Below the pieces are notes generated by a model. The model saw nothing but the letters and a program-made list of their open reading frames with translations. It had not been told where the DNA came from and ran no database searches. The position numbers and the translations under genes are program-made. DNA of 51,790 nucleotides from a virus, in the IMG/VR virus record IMGVR_UViG_3300010885_060015, positions 1 through 51,790 of that record; one strand, 5' to 3'. Below are positions 7,490 to 16,122 of the stretch, piece by piece. Within the stretch, counting starts at the first letter, position 1. Each line of letters begins with the position of its first letter.

Positions 7490-8129
7490 GGCTGAACTTC
7501 TCAATCATTTCGGTGACGATCTCATGGTTGTGAACGCAGCCAGGGTCAGTTACGGCAAGACGAAGGAATCTTTAGACGACAAGGACTCAAGGCTCATAAA
7601 ATTTCTCGTTGACCACGGCCACACATCCCCGTTCAGGCACCCGCAACTTCAGTTCCGCATTCAGTGCCCGATATTTGTGGAGAGGCAACTTTTTAAGCAT
7701 CAAGTCGGCCTTACGGCGAATAGCATCAGCGGGAGGTATGTGGACTTCTCTGACGAATACTGGACTCCGGGCCAATTGAGGTTGCAATCCAAAGACAGTA
7801 AACAAGGAAGTGCCGGAGATTTGGATGCGGAGAAGAATTCCTACTTTGTAGGAAGGATTAACAATTTAGTATCCATGTGTAAAGAATTGTACGAGGAGAT
7901 GGAGGCCGAAGGCGTAGCGAAGGAGCAATGCCGCGTTGTGCTGCCTCTTTGTCTAGAGACGCAATTCATATGGACCGGATCTTTTGCCGCCTTCGCTCAT
8001 CTGTGGAGGTTGAGGCTTAAGCCGGACACCCAACAAGAGACCCGTGAAATTGCTTTCGCTATGCTGAATCTTGTCAAAATGCTTCCCGGGGAGCCTTTTA
8101 AGTTTACACTGGAGGCGTTTGGTCTGTGA
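7485..8129 (+). CDS. thyX: flavin-dependent thymidylate synthase ThyX, ATT start
   Basis: Converts dUMP to dTMP with methylene-THF, FAD and NADPH. Family features: NAARVSYGK near the N-terminus, HTSPFRHP, RQLFKHQVG then NSISGRYVDF (phage form of the ThyX signature, with KHQ where RHR is usual), and RVVLPLCLETQFIWT. The first ATG (7524) would remove the conserved LLNHFGDDL just before VVNAARVS. The frame is open upstream to 7473 and has no ATG, GTG or TTG there, only an ATT at 7485 exactly 7 nt after AAGGAG. I therefore start it at ATT, giving 214 residues, normal for ThyX. The ATT overlaps the previous stop. It overlaps hldE as GTGA. Confidence 0.85.
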   Translation: MKAELLNHFGDDLMVVNAARVSYGKTKESLDDKDSRLIKFLVDHGHTSPFRHPQLQFRIQCPIFVERQLFKHQVGLTANSISGRYVDFSDEYWTPGQLRLQSKDSKQGSAGDLDAEKNSYFVGRINNLVSMCKELYEEMEAEGVAKEQCRVVLPLCLETQFIWTGSFAAFAHLWRLRLKPDTQQETREIAFAMLNLVKMLPGEPFKFTLEAFGL

Positions 8130-9484
8130 GCATATTGTTGGAGAGAATGTATGATTATAAGCCTAGGATTGCTGTTTTCGGTGACGCAATACTGGATGAA
8201 TACTACGAGGTCTCTGCCAATAGAGTCAGCCCGGAGTTTCCTATACCGGTCATGAAGTCCTCCAAAGACAACCCTAAGATTGTCCTCGGTGGAGCGGCAA
8301 ATGTATGCAAGCAGTTCTCAAATTTTAATTTTGATGTGAGCCTATTTGCACTCACGAACGAGAACATAAAGGTTTTTGCCGGTGATATAAACATGGATGG
8401 GTGCATATTTTCCAAGGGCGTCCCTATCAAAAAGAGGTTCTATAGCGACGGTTTTCCGTTGTGTCGCCTTGACATAGAGGGTGACAACTACAACCTATCC
8501 CCGGGAGCGATGAAAGAACTTCAAGACAAGTTGTTGCAAAACATGCTTGAATCGGAGCCTTTCAGTGTCGTCATATTCTCGGACTATGACAAGGGACTTC
8601 TCAAGGGCCGGGATGATTTGATTAAGAATTTGGATGATAGCATCATTACCATAGTGGATCCTAAGAAGCATCCCGTGGAGCGATGGAGAGGATGCACGAT
8701 TATGAAACCTAACGCCGCTGAGGCTGCCGAGATGAGTGGCCAATCGGACTGGCGCCGCCAATGCGAGTACTTCATGAGAAAGACCGACTGCCAAGCCGTC
8801 GTGATCACTCAAGCAGGCGACGGCGTGGTGGGAAATGTGCAAGGCGGGTGGTTTGAATACAAGCCTGCCGTCAAGAAGACGCCGAGATCTGTTGTAGGCG
8901 CAGGTGACGCTTTCATTGCCTTTTTAAGCATGTGTATGGCTCACTCCATAGACATACGTAAGGCTGTGGAGATATCTTTTGATGCGTGCTCGCTATATGT
9001 AGACAAGGCTTATAACTCCCCTCTCCACCCGCACCAGATAGCCCCCTCGAAGTTCGTAGACCCAAGAATTTTCACCAAAAGGGATTTTACTCTCACGTTC
9101 ACGAACGGATGTTTTGACATTCTCCATCCGGGACATGTGGAACTTCTGAAGTTCGCCAAGTCCAAGGCCGACAAACTGGTAGTTGCTCTTAATTCGGACG
9201 AAAGTGTCAAAAGACAAAACAAACCCCACAAACTGGTTAACAACCTAGAGTACAGAAAAACTATGATTTCCGCTTTGGAATACGTGGACTTTGTTGTTTC
9301 CTTCGACGAAGACACTCCCCGCGAGATAATGAATGTTATGTGTCCGGAAGTTTTGGTTAAAGGATCCGAATATGCCGATCCTGTAGGTTCCGAAATAGTC
9401 GGCGAGGTTTTTTCTTTTCCGATGGTTTCTGGTCATTCGACTACATCCTTAATTAATAAAATCAAGTCGGACATGAATACATAA
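8126..9484 (+). CDS. hldE: bifunctional heptose-phosphate kinase/adenylyltransferase, HldE-like
   Basis: 452 residues in two parts. Residues ~10-305 are a PfkB-type kinase: FGDAILDEYY, VLGGAANVCKQF, IFSDYDKGLL and the active-site VGAGDAFIAF at ~256-265. Residues ~320-452 are a cytidylyltransferase-type domain: FTNGCFDILHPGH at ~325-337 and VKGSEYADP; the usual final S-T-T is present as SGHSTTSLI. This is the full HldE order, making ADP-glycero-manno-heptose precursors. It starts at GTG, overlapping the thyX stop, with GGAGG upstream. In a phage it could supply activated heptose to the glycosyltransferases around it. Confidence 0.85.
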   Translation: MSILLERMYDYKPRIAVFGDAILDEYYEVSANRVSPEFPIPVMKSSKDNPKIVLGGAANVCKQFSNFNFDVSLFALTNENIKVFAGDINMDGCIFSKGVPIKKRFYSDGFPLCRLDIEGDNYNLSPGAMKELQDKLLQNMLESEPFSVVIFSDYDKGLLKGRDDLIKNLDDSIITIVDPKKHPVERWRGCTIMKPNAAEAAEMSGQSDWRRQCEYFMRKTDCQAVVITQAGDGVVGNVQGGWFEYKPAVKKTPRSVVGAGDAFIAFLSMCMAHSIDIRKAVEISFDACSLYVDKAYNSPLHPHQIAPSKFVDPRIFTKRDFTLTFTNGCFDILHPGHVELLKFAKSKADKLVVALNSDESVKRQNKPHKLVNNLEYRKTMISALEYVDFVVSFDEDTPREIMNVMCPEVLVKGSEYADPVGSEIVGEVFSFPMVSGHSTTSLINKIKSDMNT

Positions 9485-9488
9485 TTGC

Positions 9489-9764
9489 ATGAAATTTAGC
9501 GAATGGATGAATATTAGAGAGTTTCAAGCGAATCCGCTTCAATCAATCCTTGGTGCTGGATCTAACGCCGTTAAGCCCCCCATCAAAAAGGATATGACTG
9601 TGGACAATGTTAGATCTATTTTGAAGAAGGCAAAAGACCCCAAAACGGCGATTAGGCAAGTTGGTCAAGTCTATGATGCCCAGATGGACAAGGCCACGGA
9701 CCCCAAAGAGATTGCGGTCGCCTCGCGCACAAAGAGCGACATATTTAGCGCTTTAAGCAAATGA
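9489..9764 (+). CDS. small protein with capsid-targeting-like N-terminus
   Basis: 91 residues beginning MKFSEWMNIRE, where I-R-E fits the [LI]-x-E cleavage form of T4 gp21 protease. The rest is basic and helical with no recognised domain (SILKKAKDPKTAIRQVGQVY). Its stop overlaps the next start as ATGA, and that next protein carries the same kind of N-terminus. Candidate packaged internal protein; function unknown. Confidence 0.65.
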   Translation: MKFSEWMNIREFQANPLQSILGAGSNAVKPPIKKDMTVDNVRSILKKAKDPKTAIRQVGQVYDAQMDKATDPKEIAVASRTKSDIFSALSK

Positions 9765-9937
9765 CGTTCAAACAGTGGCTCGTTACAGAGGGTGGCAATG
9801 GTTCTGGCACCAAGTTCACTGGAACTGGCGCTCTTGGTTCCGGCGGAATGGCCCAGCACGGAAGGGTTTTTAGAGTCGCCAATCCTCATTCAATTAAGAT
9901 AAAAACCAAAATTCGGCGTTTTTCAAGCTATTCTTAA
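9761..9937 (+). CDS. 58-residue protein with capsid-targeting-like N-terminus
   Basis: A short gene overlapping its upstream neighbour as ATGA. It starts MTFKQWLVTE and continues with a Gly/Ser/Thr-rich stretch (GGNGSGTKFTGTGALGSGG) and a basic end (SIKIKTKIRRF). The N-terminal ten residues nearly repeat those of the HD protein at 4725 (MQFKEWLKTE). If cut after Glu10, a small basic peptide would be left, comparable in kind to T4 internal peptides. That role is inferred. Confidence 0.55.
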   Translation: MTFKQWLVTEGGNGSGTKFTGTGALGSGGMAQHGRVFRVANPHSIKIKTKIRRFSSYS

Positions 9938-9941
9938 GTTG

Positions 9942-10409
9942 ATGTCTCATGATAACTTAAAAATAGCAATAAGGTGTGAATGTAAACCTTGCCACGAATG
10001 GATGGCATTCGCCTCTTGGTATTCCCTTAAGAAGCGGGCTCCCGACTGGGAGGTTCTTTTGGAGATGAATCTCACAAAGCCGCTTTTCAGATGGGCGTCA
10101 AGGTTGGGTGTCAAGATAGTTAAGGACTCCTTAGTAAACTTGAAGATAGATCCCACGGTGATCGCTGTGAGAGATTTTCAAGGAAGTCTTGACATAGCTT
10201 CGTCTAAGTCTGTCATGCAGAGCATGTTTGTGGACTACAAGTATGGATGCGGTAATTTTGTCGTCGAGGAATGGATAGATAAAGCCGTAGTCCCTTTCCA
10301 AAAGGCTTTAAAGAGGTTCGGGACAAGCAACTTGACGGTCAACGAGATGGCTGTGTTAGCTGTCTGGGAACAATGCCACAATGTGTATTTGCACGCGGGA
10401 GGCGCATGA
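9942..10409 (+). CDS. hypothetical protein
   Basis: 155 residues from the ATG at 9942; a TTG just before it is also in frame. It contains RCECKPCHEWMAF near the N-terminus, then an alternating hydrophobic/basic pattern (LFRWASRLGVKIVKD) and a helical C-terminus. It lies 4 nt after the small tagged gene and overlaps the next gene as ATGA. I do not recognise it. Confidence 0.6.
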   Translation: MSHDNLKIAIRCECKPCHEWMAFASWYSLKKRAPDWEVLLEMNLTKPLFRWASRLGVKIVKDSLVNLKIDPTVIAVRDFQGSLDIASSKSVMQSMFVDYKYGCGNFVVEEWIDKAVVPFQKALKRFGTSNLTVNEMAVLAVWEQCHNVYLHAGGA

Positions 10410-10678
10410 AAAGGTTTTTTTTCGGCGAAGACGACGAGGATAGCGAGGAAGAAGACGATCTGGACGAGACTAAGTTCATGATGCCCGACGCTGCCGAACT
10501 CATAGCCATGACGCAGTTCGGAGACGCAGACCAGCATGTCCTCAACTGTGCCATTAAAATATGCGAAAAATCTTTTTTATGGAGATTCCGCAGCCTTTCC
10601 TATAAGCTGGACGCTTTCGAAGAGGCATATTCAAGAATTAAAAAACTAACAGAAGGACAAGAAGATGCCGAGATATGA
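10406..10678 (+). CDS. hypothetical acidic protein
   Basis: 90 residues from the ATG at 10406, which overlaps the previous stop and follows GGGAGG. The N-terminus is strikingly acidic (GEDDEDSEEEDDLDE); the rest is helical with two Cys (NCAIKICEKSF). The 3' end overlaps the FmdB-type gene by 14 nt. The acidic head could mimic nucleic acid or bind a basic partner; this is inference. Confidence 0.6.
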   Translation: MKRFFFGEDDEDSEEEDDLDETKFMMPDAAELIAMTQFGDADQHVLNCAIKICEKSFLWRFRSLSYKLDAFEEAYSRIKKLTEGQEDAEI

Positions 10679-11015
10679 AATGCAGTGCGATAAGTGCCAA
10701 GAAGTTTATGATGTTTGGTCAAAGATAGCCGAGAAAGACGATTCGGTTAAGGCCGCCAAGTGCCCCAAGTGCAAATCGTCTAAGAAGTCCGAGATATTTG
10801 GCTGTCCTTCGGTTAGTTTCGCCAACCCCGTAGGCACGGACCGATGGAATAGCGAATCCAAGGGTCACGACTATAGGTTCAAGCACAATATGGACAAGCC
10901 TGGAGGAACACGCGACCAGAGGAAGGCTGCGGAGAGAGCGTCTAGAGTAGGGGCAGAACCCTATCGTAAGATAGACGACATATCCAGTGGCAAGCATTTT
11001 GGTGATGTAAAATAA
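10665..11015 (+). CDS. FmdB-type zinc-ribbon protein
   Basis: 116 residues opening MPRYEMQCDKCQEVYDVW, then AAKCPKCKS, the CxxC...CxxC ribbon of the FmdB family, which is frequent in large phages. After the ribbon come FGCPSVSF and a basic, polar C-terminus. AGAAGGACAAGAAG supplies the ribosome site inside the upstream gene. The family is usually called regulatory, but no mechanism is established. It is the last gene before a strong terminator. Confidence 0.7.
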   Translation: MPRYEMQCDKCQEVYDVWSKIAEKDDSVKAAKCPKCKSSKKSEIFGCPSVSFANPVGTDRWNSESKGHDYRFKHNMDKPGGTRDQRKAAERASRVGAEPYRKIDDISSGKHFGDVK

Positions 11016-11047
11016 CCTACACAAACCTAAGGCTTTATGTTAACCTA

Positions 11048-11080
11048 AAAGACTCGGCAGAGATGTCGGGTCTTTTTATT
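11048..11080 (+). terminator. rho-independent terminator
   Basis: Arms AAAGACTCGGC (11048-11058) and GTCGGGTCTTT (11065-11075) pair over 11 bp with two G-U pairs around the 6-nt loop AGAGAT. TTATTTTATT follows. It ends the 1721-11015 transcription block and insulates prkA. Confidence 0.8.
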
Positions 11081-11129
11081 TTATTCACACTAGATTATTT
11101 GAAGCCCCGCTTTCCACGAAAGGTATCAC

Positions 11130-13208
11130 ATGAGCGAAATTCTTAAAAGGCTTTCTTCCAAGTTCGATAAGGAAAAGTTCAAGAAACTTAACGAGGAAAT
11201 GTCTTTCTCAGAGTACCTTGATCTCGTATACAATCGGCCTCGGCTGGCCAGAACTGCCTATCAATATCTGTACGATATGATTATGAGCAAGGGAACATCC
11301 AAGGTGGAGAGGTATCGTAAGACCTACGTTCACTACAACTTTTTTGACAATTCCGACACTCCGATCTTCGGGCTCTCGGAAACCCTTCATCAACTAGTGC
11401 AGTTCTTTAAGGGTGCGGCCGGTGGGTACGGCCCGGAACGCAGGGTTCTTCTTTTGCACGGTCCCGTAGGCAGTTCCAAGTCCACCATCTTGCGATGCAT
11501 CAAGAAGGGGTTGGAGAAGTACTCGCTCACTGAGGAGGGAGCATGGTACACGTTCAAGTGGGTCAATCTTCCCACCGGAAAGGACGACGGGATATACACG
11601 CAATCCGAGGACGAGTCGCCCATGCACGAGGATCCCCTAAAACTCTTGCCCGCGGACATGCGGAAGGAGGTCGTGGCCGACTTAAATAAGATTCTTTTGG
11701 AAAACACGCCCGATAAGGATCGCAATACTTTGTACCGTCTGAGCGTGGACGGAGAACTTGACCCGAGATCAAAGAAGTTTATGCAAGAACTCCTCGTCAG
11801 AAATGACGGGGATTGGGGAAAGGTAGTAGAGAATCATATTAAGGTGGTACGCAAGACCCACAACGAGGCCGACCGTTGCGGCATTGCCACGTTTCAGCCC
11901 AAGGACGAGAAGAACCAAGACAGCACAGAACTCACGGGCGATATCAATTGGGGCAAGCTGCCCCACTTTGGCACCGACTCGGATCCGAGGGCATTTAATT
12001 TTGACGGTGAGTTCTGCGTCGGCAGCCGTGGAATCGTTGAATTTATAGAAGTCCTTAAGTTGGCCAAGGAGTTCTTATACGACCTCCTTGGGGCCTCCCA
12101 AGAAAAGCAGATAAAGCCCAAGAAGTTCCCGCAAGTCGCGGTAGACACGGTGCTCATAGGCCACACGAACTCCCCAGAATTCCTTAGGCTCAAGAGCGAC
12201 CAGACCATGGAGGCCTTGAGGGACAGGACTGTCAAGATAGACGTTCCCTACTTGCTCAGGTGGAGCGAGGAACTGAAGATCCTTGAGCATCAGTACAATA
12301 AGGACAGAATCAAGCAACACATTGCCCCCCACACTCTCGAGATCGCGGCTCTCTGGTCGGTGCTCACCCGCCTTCAAGAGGACAAGGATGGCAAGATCAC
12401 CCTTGTGGAGAAGGCCAAGTTGTACGACGGCAAGAGCCTCCCTGGATGGACAGAGGACAGCGTCAAGGAACTCAGGGACAAGTATCCCGACGAGGGGATG
12501 ACGGGCATAAGTTGCCGATATACCCAAGACAAGATATCCAACTGCTTGAGTTCGCACTACGACTATATCAATTTTTTCATGGTGCTCAACGAACTCAAGG
12601 CCGGCGTGGATCACCAGTCGCTCTTTGATAACGAGGAGGACAAGTCCAAGTTCGTGGCTTGCATAGATCTAGCCAGAAAAGAACTTGACGAGATATTGAA
12701 AGCAGAGGTGCAGAAGGCTCTCGTTGGCGACGAGCATGCCATAGAAAGGCTTTGTGGGAATTACATAGACAATGTAATGGCCTATATCAACGGTACGAAG
12801 ATAAGAAACCCTTTTACCGAGCAAGACCAAGAGCCGGACGAGAGGCTCATGCGTTCTATAGAAGAGAAGATAGATATCCCCGAGGTCGGAGCAGATGACT
12901 TCAGGAGAATGTTGGCTGGGTTCATAGGACACCTCGCCCACAATGAAAAACGGTTCAAGTGGGATAGCAACCCGCAGTTGAAGAAGGCCTTGGAGGCCAA
13001 ACTATTTGAAGATACTAAGGATCACATTAAGCTCTCCGCTCTTAATATAAAGGGAGCCACTGTTGTGGACAAGGACATCCAAGAGAAGATAGACGCCGTA
13101 AAGAAGAGGCTCATAGACCAGTATGGTTATAACGAGCAGAGTGCGACCGACGTGCTTGAGTACATAAGTTCTATCTTCGCTCGTGGCGATGTGTCGGAAG
13201 ACGACTAA
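11130..13208 (+). CDS. prkA: PrkA family AAA+ serine protein kinase (YeaG-like)
   Basis: 692 residues, slightly longer than bacterial PrkA/YeaG (~640). The P-loop GPVGSSKST is at ~111-119, preceded by the PrkA head ([26 protein letters not shown]). Family stretches follow in order: [10 protein letters not shown], a region naming prior targets ([15 protein letters not shown]), [29 protein letters not shown] and the C-terminal kinase-like part. Family members are described both as Ser/Thr kinases and as AAA+ proteases in stress and sporulation pathways. It heads a prkA-yeaH-spoVR unit as in many bacteria. Shine-Dalgarno GAAAGG. Nothing looks broken. Confidence 0.9.
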   Translation: MSEILKRLSSKFDKEKFKKLNEEMSFSEYLDLVYNRPRLARTAYQYLYDMIMSKGTSKVERYRKTYVHYNFFDNSDTPIFGLSETLHQLVQFFKGAAGGYGPERRVLLLHGPVGSSKSTILRCIKKGLEKYSLTEEGAWYTFKWVNLPTGKDDGIYTQSEDESPMHEDPLKLLPADMRKEVVADLNKILLENTPDKDRNTLYRLSVDGELDPRSKKFMQELLVRNDGDWGKVVENHIKVVRKTHNEADRCGIATFQPKDEKNQDSTELTGDINWGKLPHFGTDSDPRAFNFDGEFCVGSRGIVEFIEVLKLAKEFLYDLLGASQEKQIKPKKFPQVAVDTVLIGHTNSPEFLRLKSDQTMEALRDRTVKIDVPYLLRWSEELKILEHQYNKDRIKQHIAPHTLEIAALWSVLTRLQEDKDGKITLVEKAKLYDGKSLPGWTEDSVKELRDKYPDEGMTGISCRYTQDKISNCLSSHYDYINFFMVLNELKAGVDHQSLFDNEEDKSKFVACIDLARKELDEILKAEVQKALVGDEHAIERLCGNYIDNVMAYINGTKIRNPFTEQDQEPDERLMRSIEEKIDIPEVGADDFRRMLAGFIGHLAHNEKRFKWDSNPQLKKALEAKLFEDTKDHIKLSALNIKGATVVDKDIQEKIDAVKKRLIDQYGYNEQSATDVLEYISSIFARGDVSEDD

Positions 13209-13212
13209 AAAC

Positions 13213-13225
13213 GAGGTGAACCATT
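13213..13225 (+). promoter_or_regulatory. Shine-Dalgarno and ATT start of yeaH
   Basis: GAGGTGA at 13213-13219 is a 7-nt match to the usual anti-Shine-Dalgarno. ATT at 13223-13225 lies 6 nt past GAGG. No normal start codon is available in this frame before the conserved YeaH head. It is the second ATT-start gene in the window, after thyX. Confidence 0.6.
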
Positions 13226-14422
13226 CCACGCCGTATAGATTCTGACCACAAAGACTTCCAAGATGTCTACGGAGGCATAAGGAGGAAGGAACTTAAAAAG
13301 TATATAAAGAACGGATCCATCTTTCGCAACAGAGGGAAGAATGGCAAGATCGTCGTAACTATACCCAAGATAGACATCCCGCACATCGTCTACGGCGACA
13401 GTGACGGAGGTATTGGTCGCGGCAAGGGAGAGAAGGGCGACGTCATAGGCAAAGACGATCAGAAGGGTGACGGCAAGGGGAACAAAGCAGGACAAGACGC
13501 CGGTGACGGCATGGACATCGCCATAGATATGGATGAGATCCTCAAGTTCATGCAAGACGAACTTGAACTTCCCGACATGAAGCCCAAGCCAAGCGACACC
13601 TACGAGCAGATAATTAAGAAGTACAACAACATATCTCTAGTTGGCCCAGAGTCTCTTAGGCACAACGCTAGGACGCTTAAGCAAGCCCTCAAGAGACAGT
13701 GTGCCGACGGATCAATATACAAACTGCACCAGATCCCAGGCTTTGCGAACCCTATTCGTCTAATCACACCAATCAACAGCGATAAGCGGTACCGTCAGTT
13801 CAATGAGATAAAATTACCGTCTAGCAACGCCGTAATATTTTTTGCTAGGGACGGATCCGCGAGCATGGACCAGTACAAGTGCGACATAGTCAGTGACATG
13901 AGCTGGTGGATAGACACTTGGATCAGAAAGTTCTATGACAAGGTTGAGAGGGTCTACGTCTGGCACGACACCGTGGCTAAAGAGGTAGACGAGAAGAAAT
14001 TCTATAAGTACCGATACGGCGGCGGAACAACGTGCTCTACAGCGTTAAAACTAATATCCAAGATGTTCGAGAATAGGTTTGACCCTATTAAGTGGAACAT
14101 ATACCTCTTCTACTTTACGGACGGCGAGAACTGGGACAATGACAACGACGTCTTTATCAAGACGCTGGAGGACGAGTTCGGCCCTAAGTTCGTGAACATG
14201 GTCGGTATCACTCAAATACTGCCTTGGAGGTACGAAGGCAGCCTCAAGCAAGCAGTAGACGAAAAATGCGAGTCTGGCAACTTTAGGACGACCCAAGTCG
14301 GAAATTCAGGCTCTATCATATCGGAAGACGAGAGAGACAAGGGCATCAAGGATGCGATAACAGACTTATTGGGCAAGGAAAAGAAAAAGAGAGAGAACTA
14401 CTGGGCGAACAGTCTAGGGTAA
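13223..14422 (+). CDS. yeaH: YeaH/DUF444 von Willebrand A-like protein, ATT start
   Basis: 399 residues if started at ATT 13223; E. coli YeaH is about 430. The first ATG (13511) would cut off a clearly homologous head (RRIDSDHKDF, RRKELKKYIKNGSIF, IPKIDIPHI, then a Gly/Lys-rich GRGKGEKGD linker as in YeaH). From the in-frame TGA at 13217 to 13511 there is no ATG, GTG or TTG. ATT 13223 follows GAGGTGA. The VWA MIDAS reads ARDGSASMD (~residues 208-216), followed by GGGTTCSTALKL and FTDGENWDND. It is 14 nt after prkA and 2 nt before spoVR. YeaH partners PrkA in bacteria. Confidence 0.85.
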   Translation: MPRRIDSDHKDFQDVYGGIRRKELKKYIKNGSIFRNRGKNGKIVVTIPKIDIPHIVYGDSDGGIGRGKGEKGDVIGKDDQKGDGKGNKAGQDAGDGMDIAIDMDEILKFMQDELELPDMKPKPSDTYEQIIKKYNNISLVGPESLRHNARTLKQALKRQCADGSIYKLHQIPGFANPIRLITPINSDKRYRQFNEIKLPSSNAVIFFARDGSASMDQYKCDIVSDMSWWIDTWIRKFYDKVERVYVWHDTVAKEVDEKKFYKYRYGGGTTCSTALKLISKMFENRFDPIKWNIYLFYFTDGENWDNDNDVFIKTLEDEFGPKFVNMVGITQILPWRYEGSLKQAVDEKCESGNFRTTQVGNSGSIISEDERDKGIKDAITDLLGKEKKKRENYWANSLG

Positions 14423-14424
14423 AA

Positions 14425-16026
14425 ATGAATAACAGAAAATTCATGATGGGATCCCCCGTTCTTATGGGGAATAGTTCTGTTCCGGGCGTGCCGATGCCCA
14501 AGGAACTTAAGAGACTCCTTCCCGAGATATTCAGAAAGGTGAGCGAGTTCGGCTGCGACTTCCCTCCGACCGTCGTGGAAATGCTCACCTACGACGAGAT
14601 AAGTGAGATCGCAGCCTATGGAGGCTTCCCCGTCAGATACCCGCATTGGAAGTGGGGTATGGAGTACGAGGAACTCCAACGTGGATATCTTCACGGGATG
14701 CACAGAATATATGAAATGGTCACGAATTGTACCCCATGTTACCTTTATTGTTTAGATTCAAACAGCCTTCTTGACAATGTCACCGTCGTTGCACATGCCT
14801 TGGGCCATGCCGACTTCTTTAAGAACAACATTTATTTCGCCCAGACCAGCCAGAACATGATGAACGAGTTGGCGAACCACGGGACTAGGATCAAGAAGTA
14901 CATGAGTCGATGGGGCAAGGAAAGAGTCACAGAGTTCATCGACCATGTGCTCAGAATAGAGACCCTCATAGATCCGTCCAAGGCTTGGCAACCCAAGAAG
15001 TACAAGGACAACATACCCAAAGATAAACGCAAGTATCATCATCCAAGTCGCCTCAAGGTTGAGGATGGCCACGACTACATGGATAATTATTTAAACACAG
15101 AAGAATGGATTAAAAAACAGCACGAGCAGATAGAAAAAATTGAGGCTGCTGAGTATCTTGATCTTTTTGTGGGCTCAACCAAGGACATCATGGGCTTCAT
15201 TAGGGACAACGCCCCTCTCAAGCCGTGGGAGAGCGACATCGTTTCTATGCTCTATGAGGAGAGCATGTACTTCGCCCCTCAGAGGATGACGAAGACAATA
15301 AACGAGGGCCACGCCAGTTGGATTGACTACCACATTATATCAAAACAAGGCTTGAGTGGTCTCGGTCAAGAGCATGAAAGTTCGGGCATCATAGAGTATG
15401 CGAAGCATAAGATGGGCGTGTTGGGCGGCAAGTATTCAATGAATCCCTATAAACTCGGATTTAATCTTCTGTGCGACATAGAGGAGCGATGGGACAAGGG
15501 CAAGTTCGGTACCGAGTGGGAGGAATGCCCCGATATAAAAAAGAAACAAGATTGGGATCTAAAACTCGGATTAGGCCATGACAAGGTTTTTGAGGTGAGG
15601 AAACTCTACAATGATTTGACCCTCATCATGGAATTCTTCACGCCCGAGTTCTGTGAGAAGTACGAGTTCTTCGAGTGGAAGAAGTACCCGAACGGAGAGT
15701 ATAAAATCGAGAGCAAGGATCCCGCCAAGATCAAGGCCAAACTGGTCGCCAGACACATGAACGGGGGGCTGCCCGAGATAAGGCTCATGGATCCGAATCA
15801 CCGAGGCAAGGGGATCATGTTCCTTCAGCACAATTGGCACGGTCGGGGGCTCCACGATTCATATGTTGGGCCTGTTTTGGAGTCCTTGAGGAAGCTTTGG
15901 AAGAACGATGTCTGCTTGGCCACCAAGGACAAGGGGGGCGAGGAGTTTATTTACCGGTGCCGCACGGATGACTGCGTGGTGGATATGGTGTCCCGAGAGG
16001 AGTATGAGGACGGTTTTTATAGTTAA
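14425..16026 (+). CDS. spoVR: SpoVR family protein
   Basis: 533 residues, close to the family's ~510. SpoVR hallmarks include YDEISEIAAYGGFPVRYPHWKWG split over residues ~52-76 with GMEYEELQRGY, VVAHALGHADFFKNN (~119-133), FMGFIRDNAPLKPWE-like sequence at ~250, MTKTINEGHASWID, YSMNPYKLGF, and an LxHxWxG-like stretch (LQHNWHGRGLHDSYV). Its ATG is 2 nt after the yeaH stop, with AGGG upstream, so it is almost certainly co-translated. SpoVR proteins function with PrkA/YeaH in stationary-phase or sporulation physiology; the biochemical activity is unsettled. A terminator follows. Confidence 0.9.
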   Translation: MNNRKFMMGSPVLMGNSSVPGVPMPKELKRLLPEIFRKVSEFGCDFPPTVVEMLTYDEISEIAAYGGFPVRYPHWKWGMEYEELQRGYLHGMHRIYEMVTNCTPCYLYCLDSNSLLDNVTVVAHALGHADFFKNNIYFAQTSQNMMNELANHGTRIKKYMSRWGKERVTEFIDHVLRIETLIDPSKAWQPKKYKDNIPKDKRKYHHPSRLKVEDGHDYMDNYLNTEEWIKKQHEQIEKIEAAEYLDLFVGSTKDIMGFIRDNAPLKPWESDIVSMLYEESMYFAPQRMTKTINEGHASWIDYHIISKQGLSGLGQEHESSGIIEYAKHKMGVLGGKYSMNPYKLGFNLLCDIEERWDKGKFGTEWEECPDIKKKQDWDLKLGLGHDKVFEVRKLYNDLTLIMEFFTPEFCEKYEFFEWKKYPNGEYKIESKDPAKIKAKLVARHMNGGLPEIRLMDPNHRGKGIMFLQHNWHGRGLHDSYVGPVLESLRKLWKNDVCLATKDKGGEEFIYRCRTDDCVVDMVSREEYEDGFYS

Positions 16027-16040
16027 TTTGGGCTGTTTTT

Positions 16041-16070
16041 GGGCTTAAAATAGCCTTATTTTTTGTTTTT
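16041..16070 (+). terminator. short rho-independent terminator after spoVR
   Basis: GGGCT (16041-16045), loop TAAAAT, AGCCT (16052-16056), then TTATTTTTTGTTTTT. The 5-bp stem is short but the T-rich tail is strong. Confidence 0.5.
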
Positions 16071-16122
16071 CCAAACGTCTAGATACCCGTGCTGAGTTTG
16101 ACTAATTTAAGTACGGGGTACC

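Noticed and set aside
12075-12614. Long minus-strand frame inside prkA
   Set aside because: Antisense shadow of a strongly conserved gene in a GC-rich stretch; no ribosome site.
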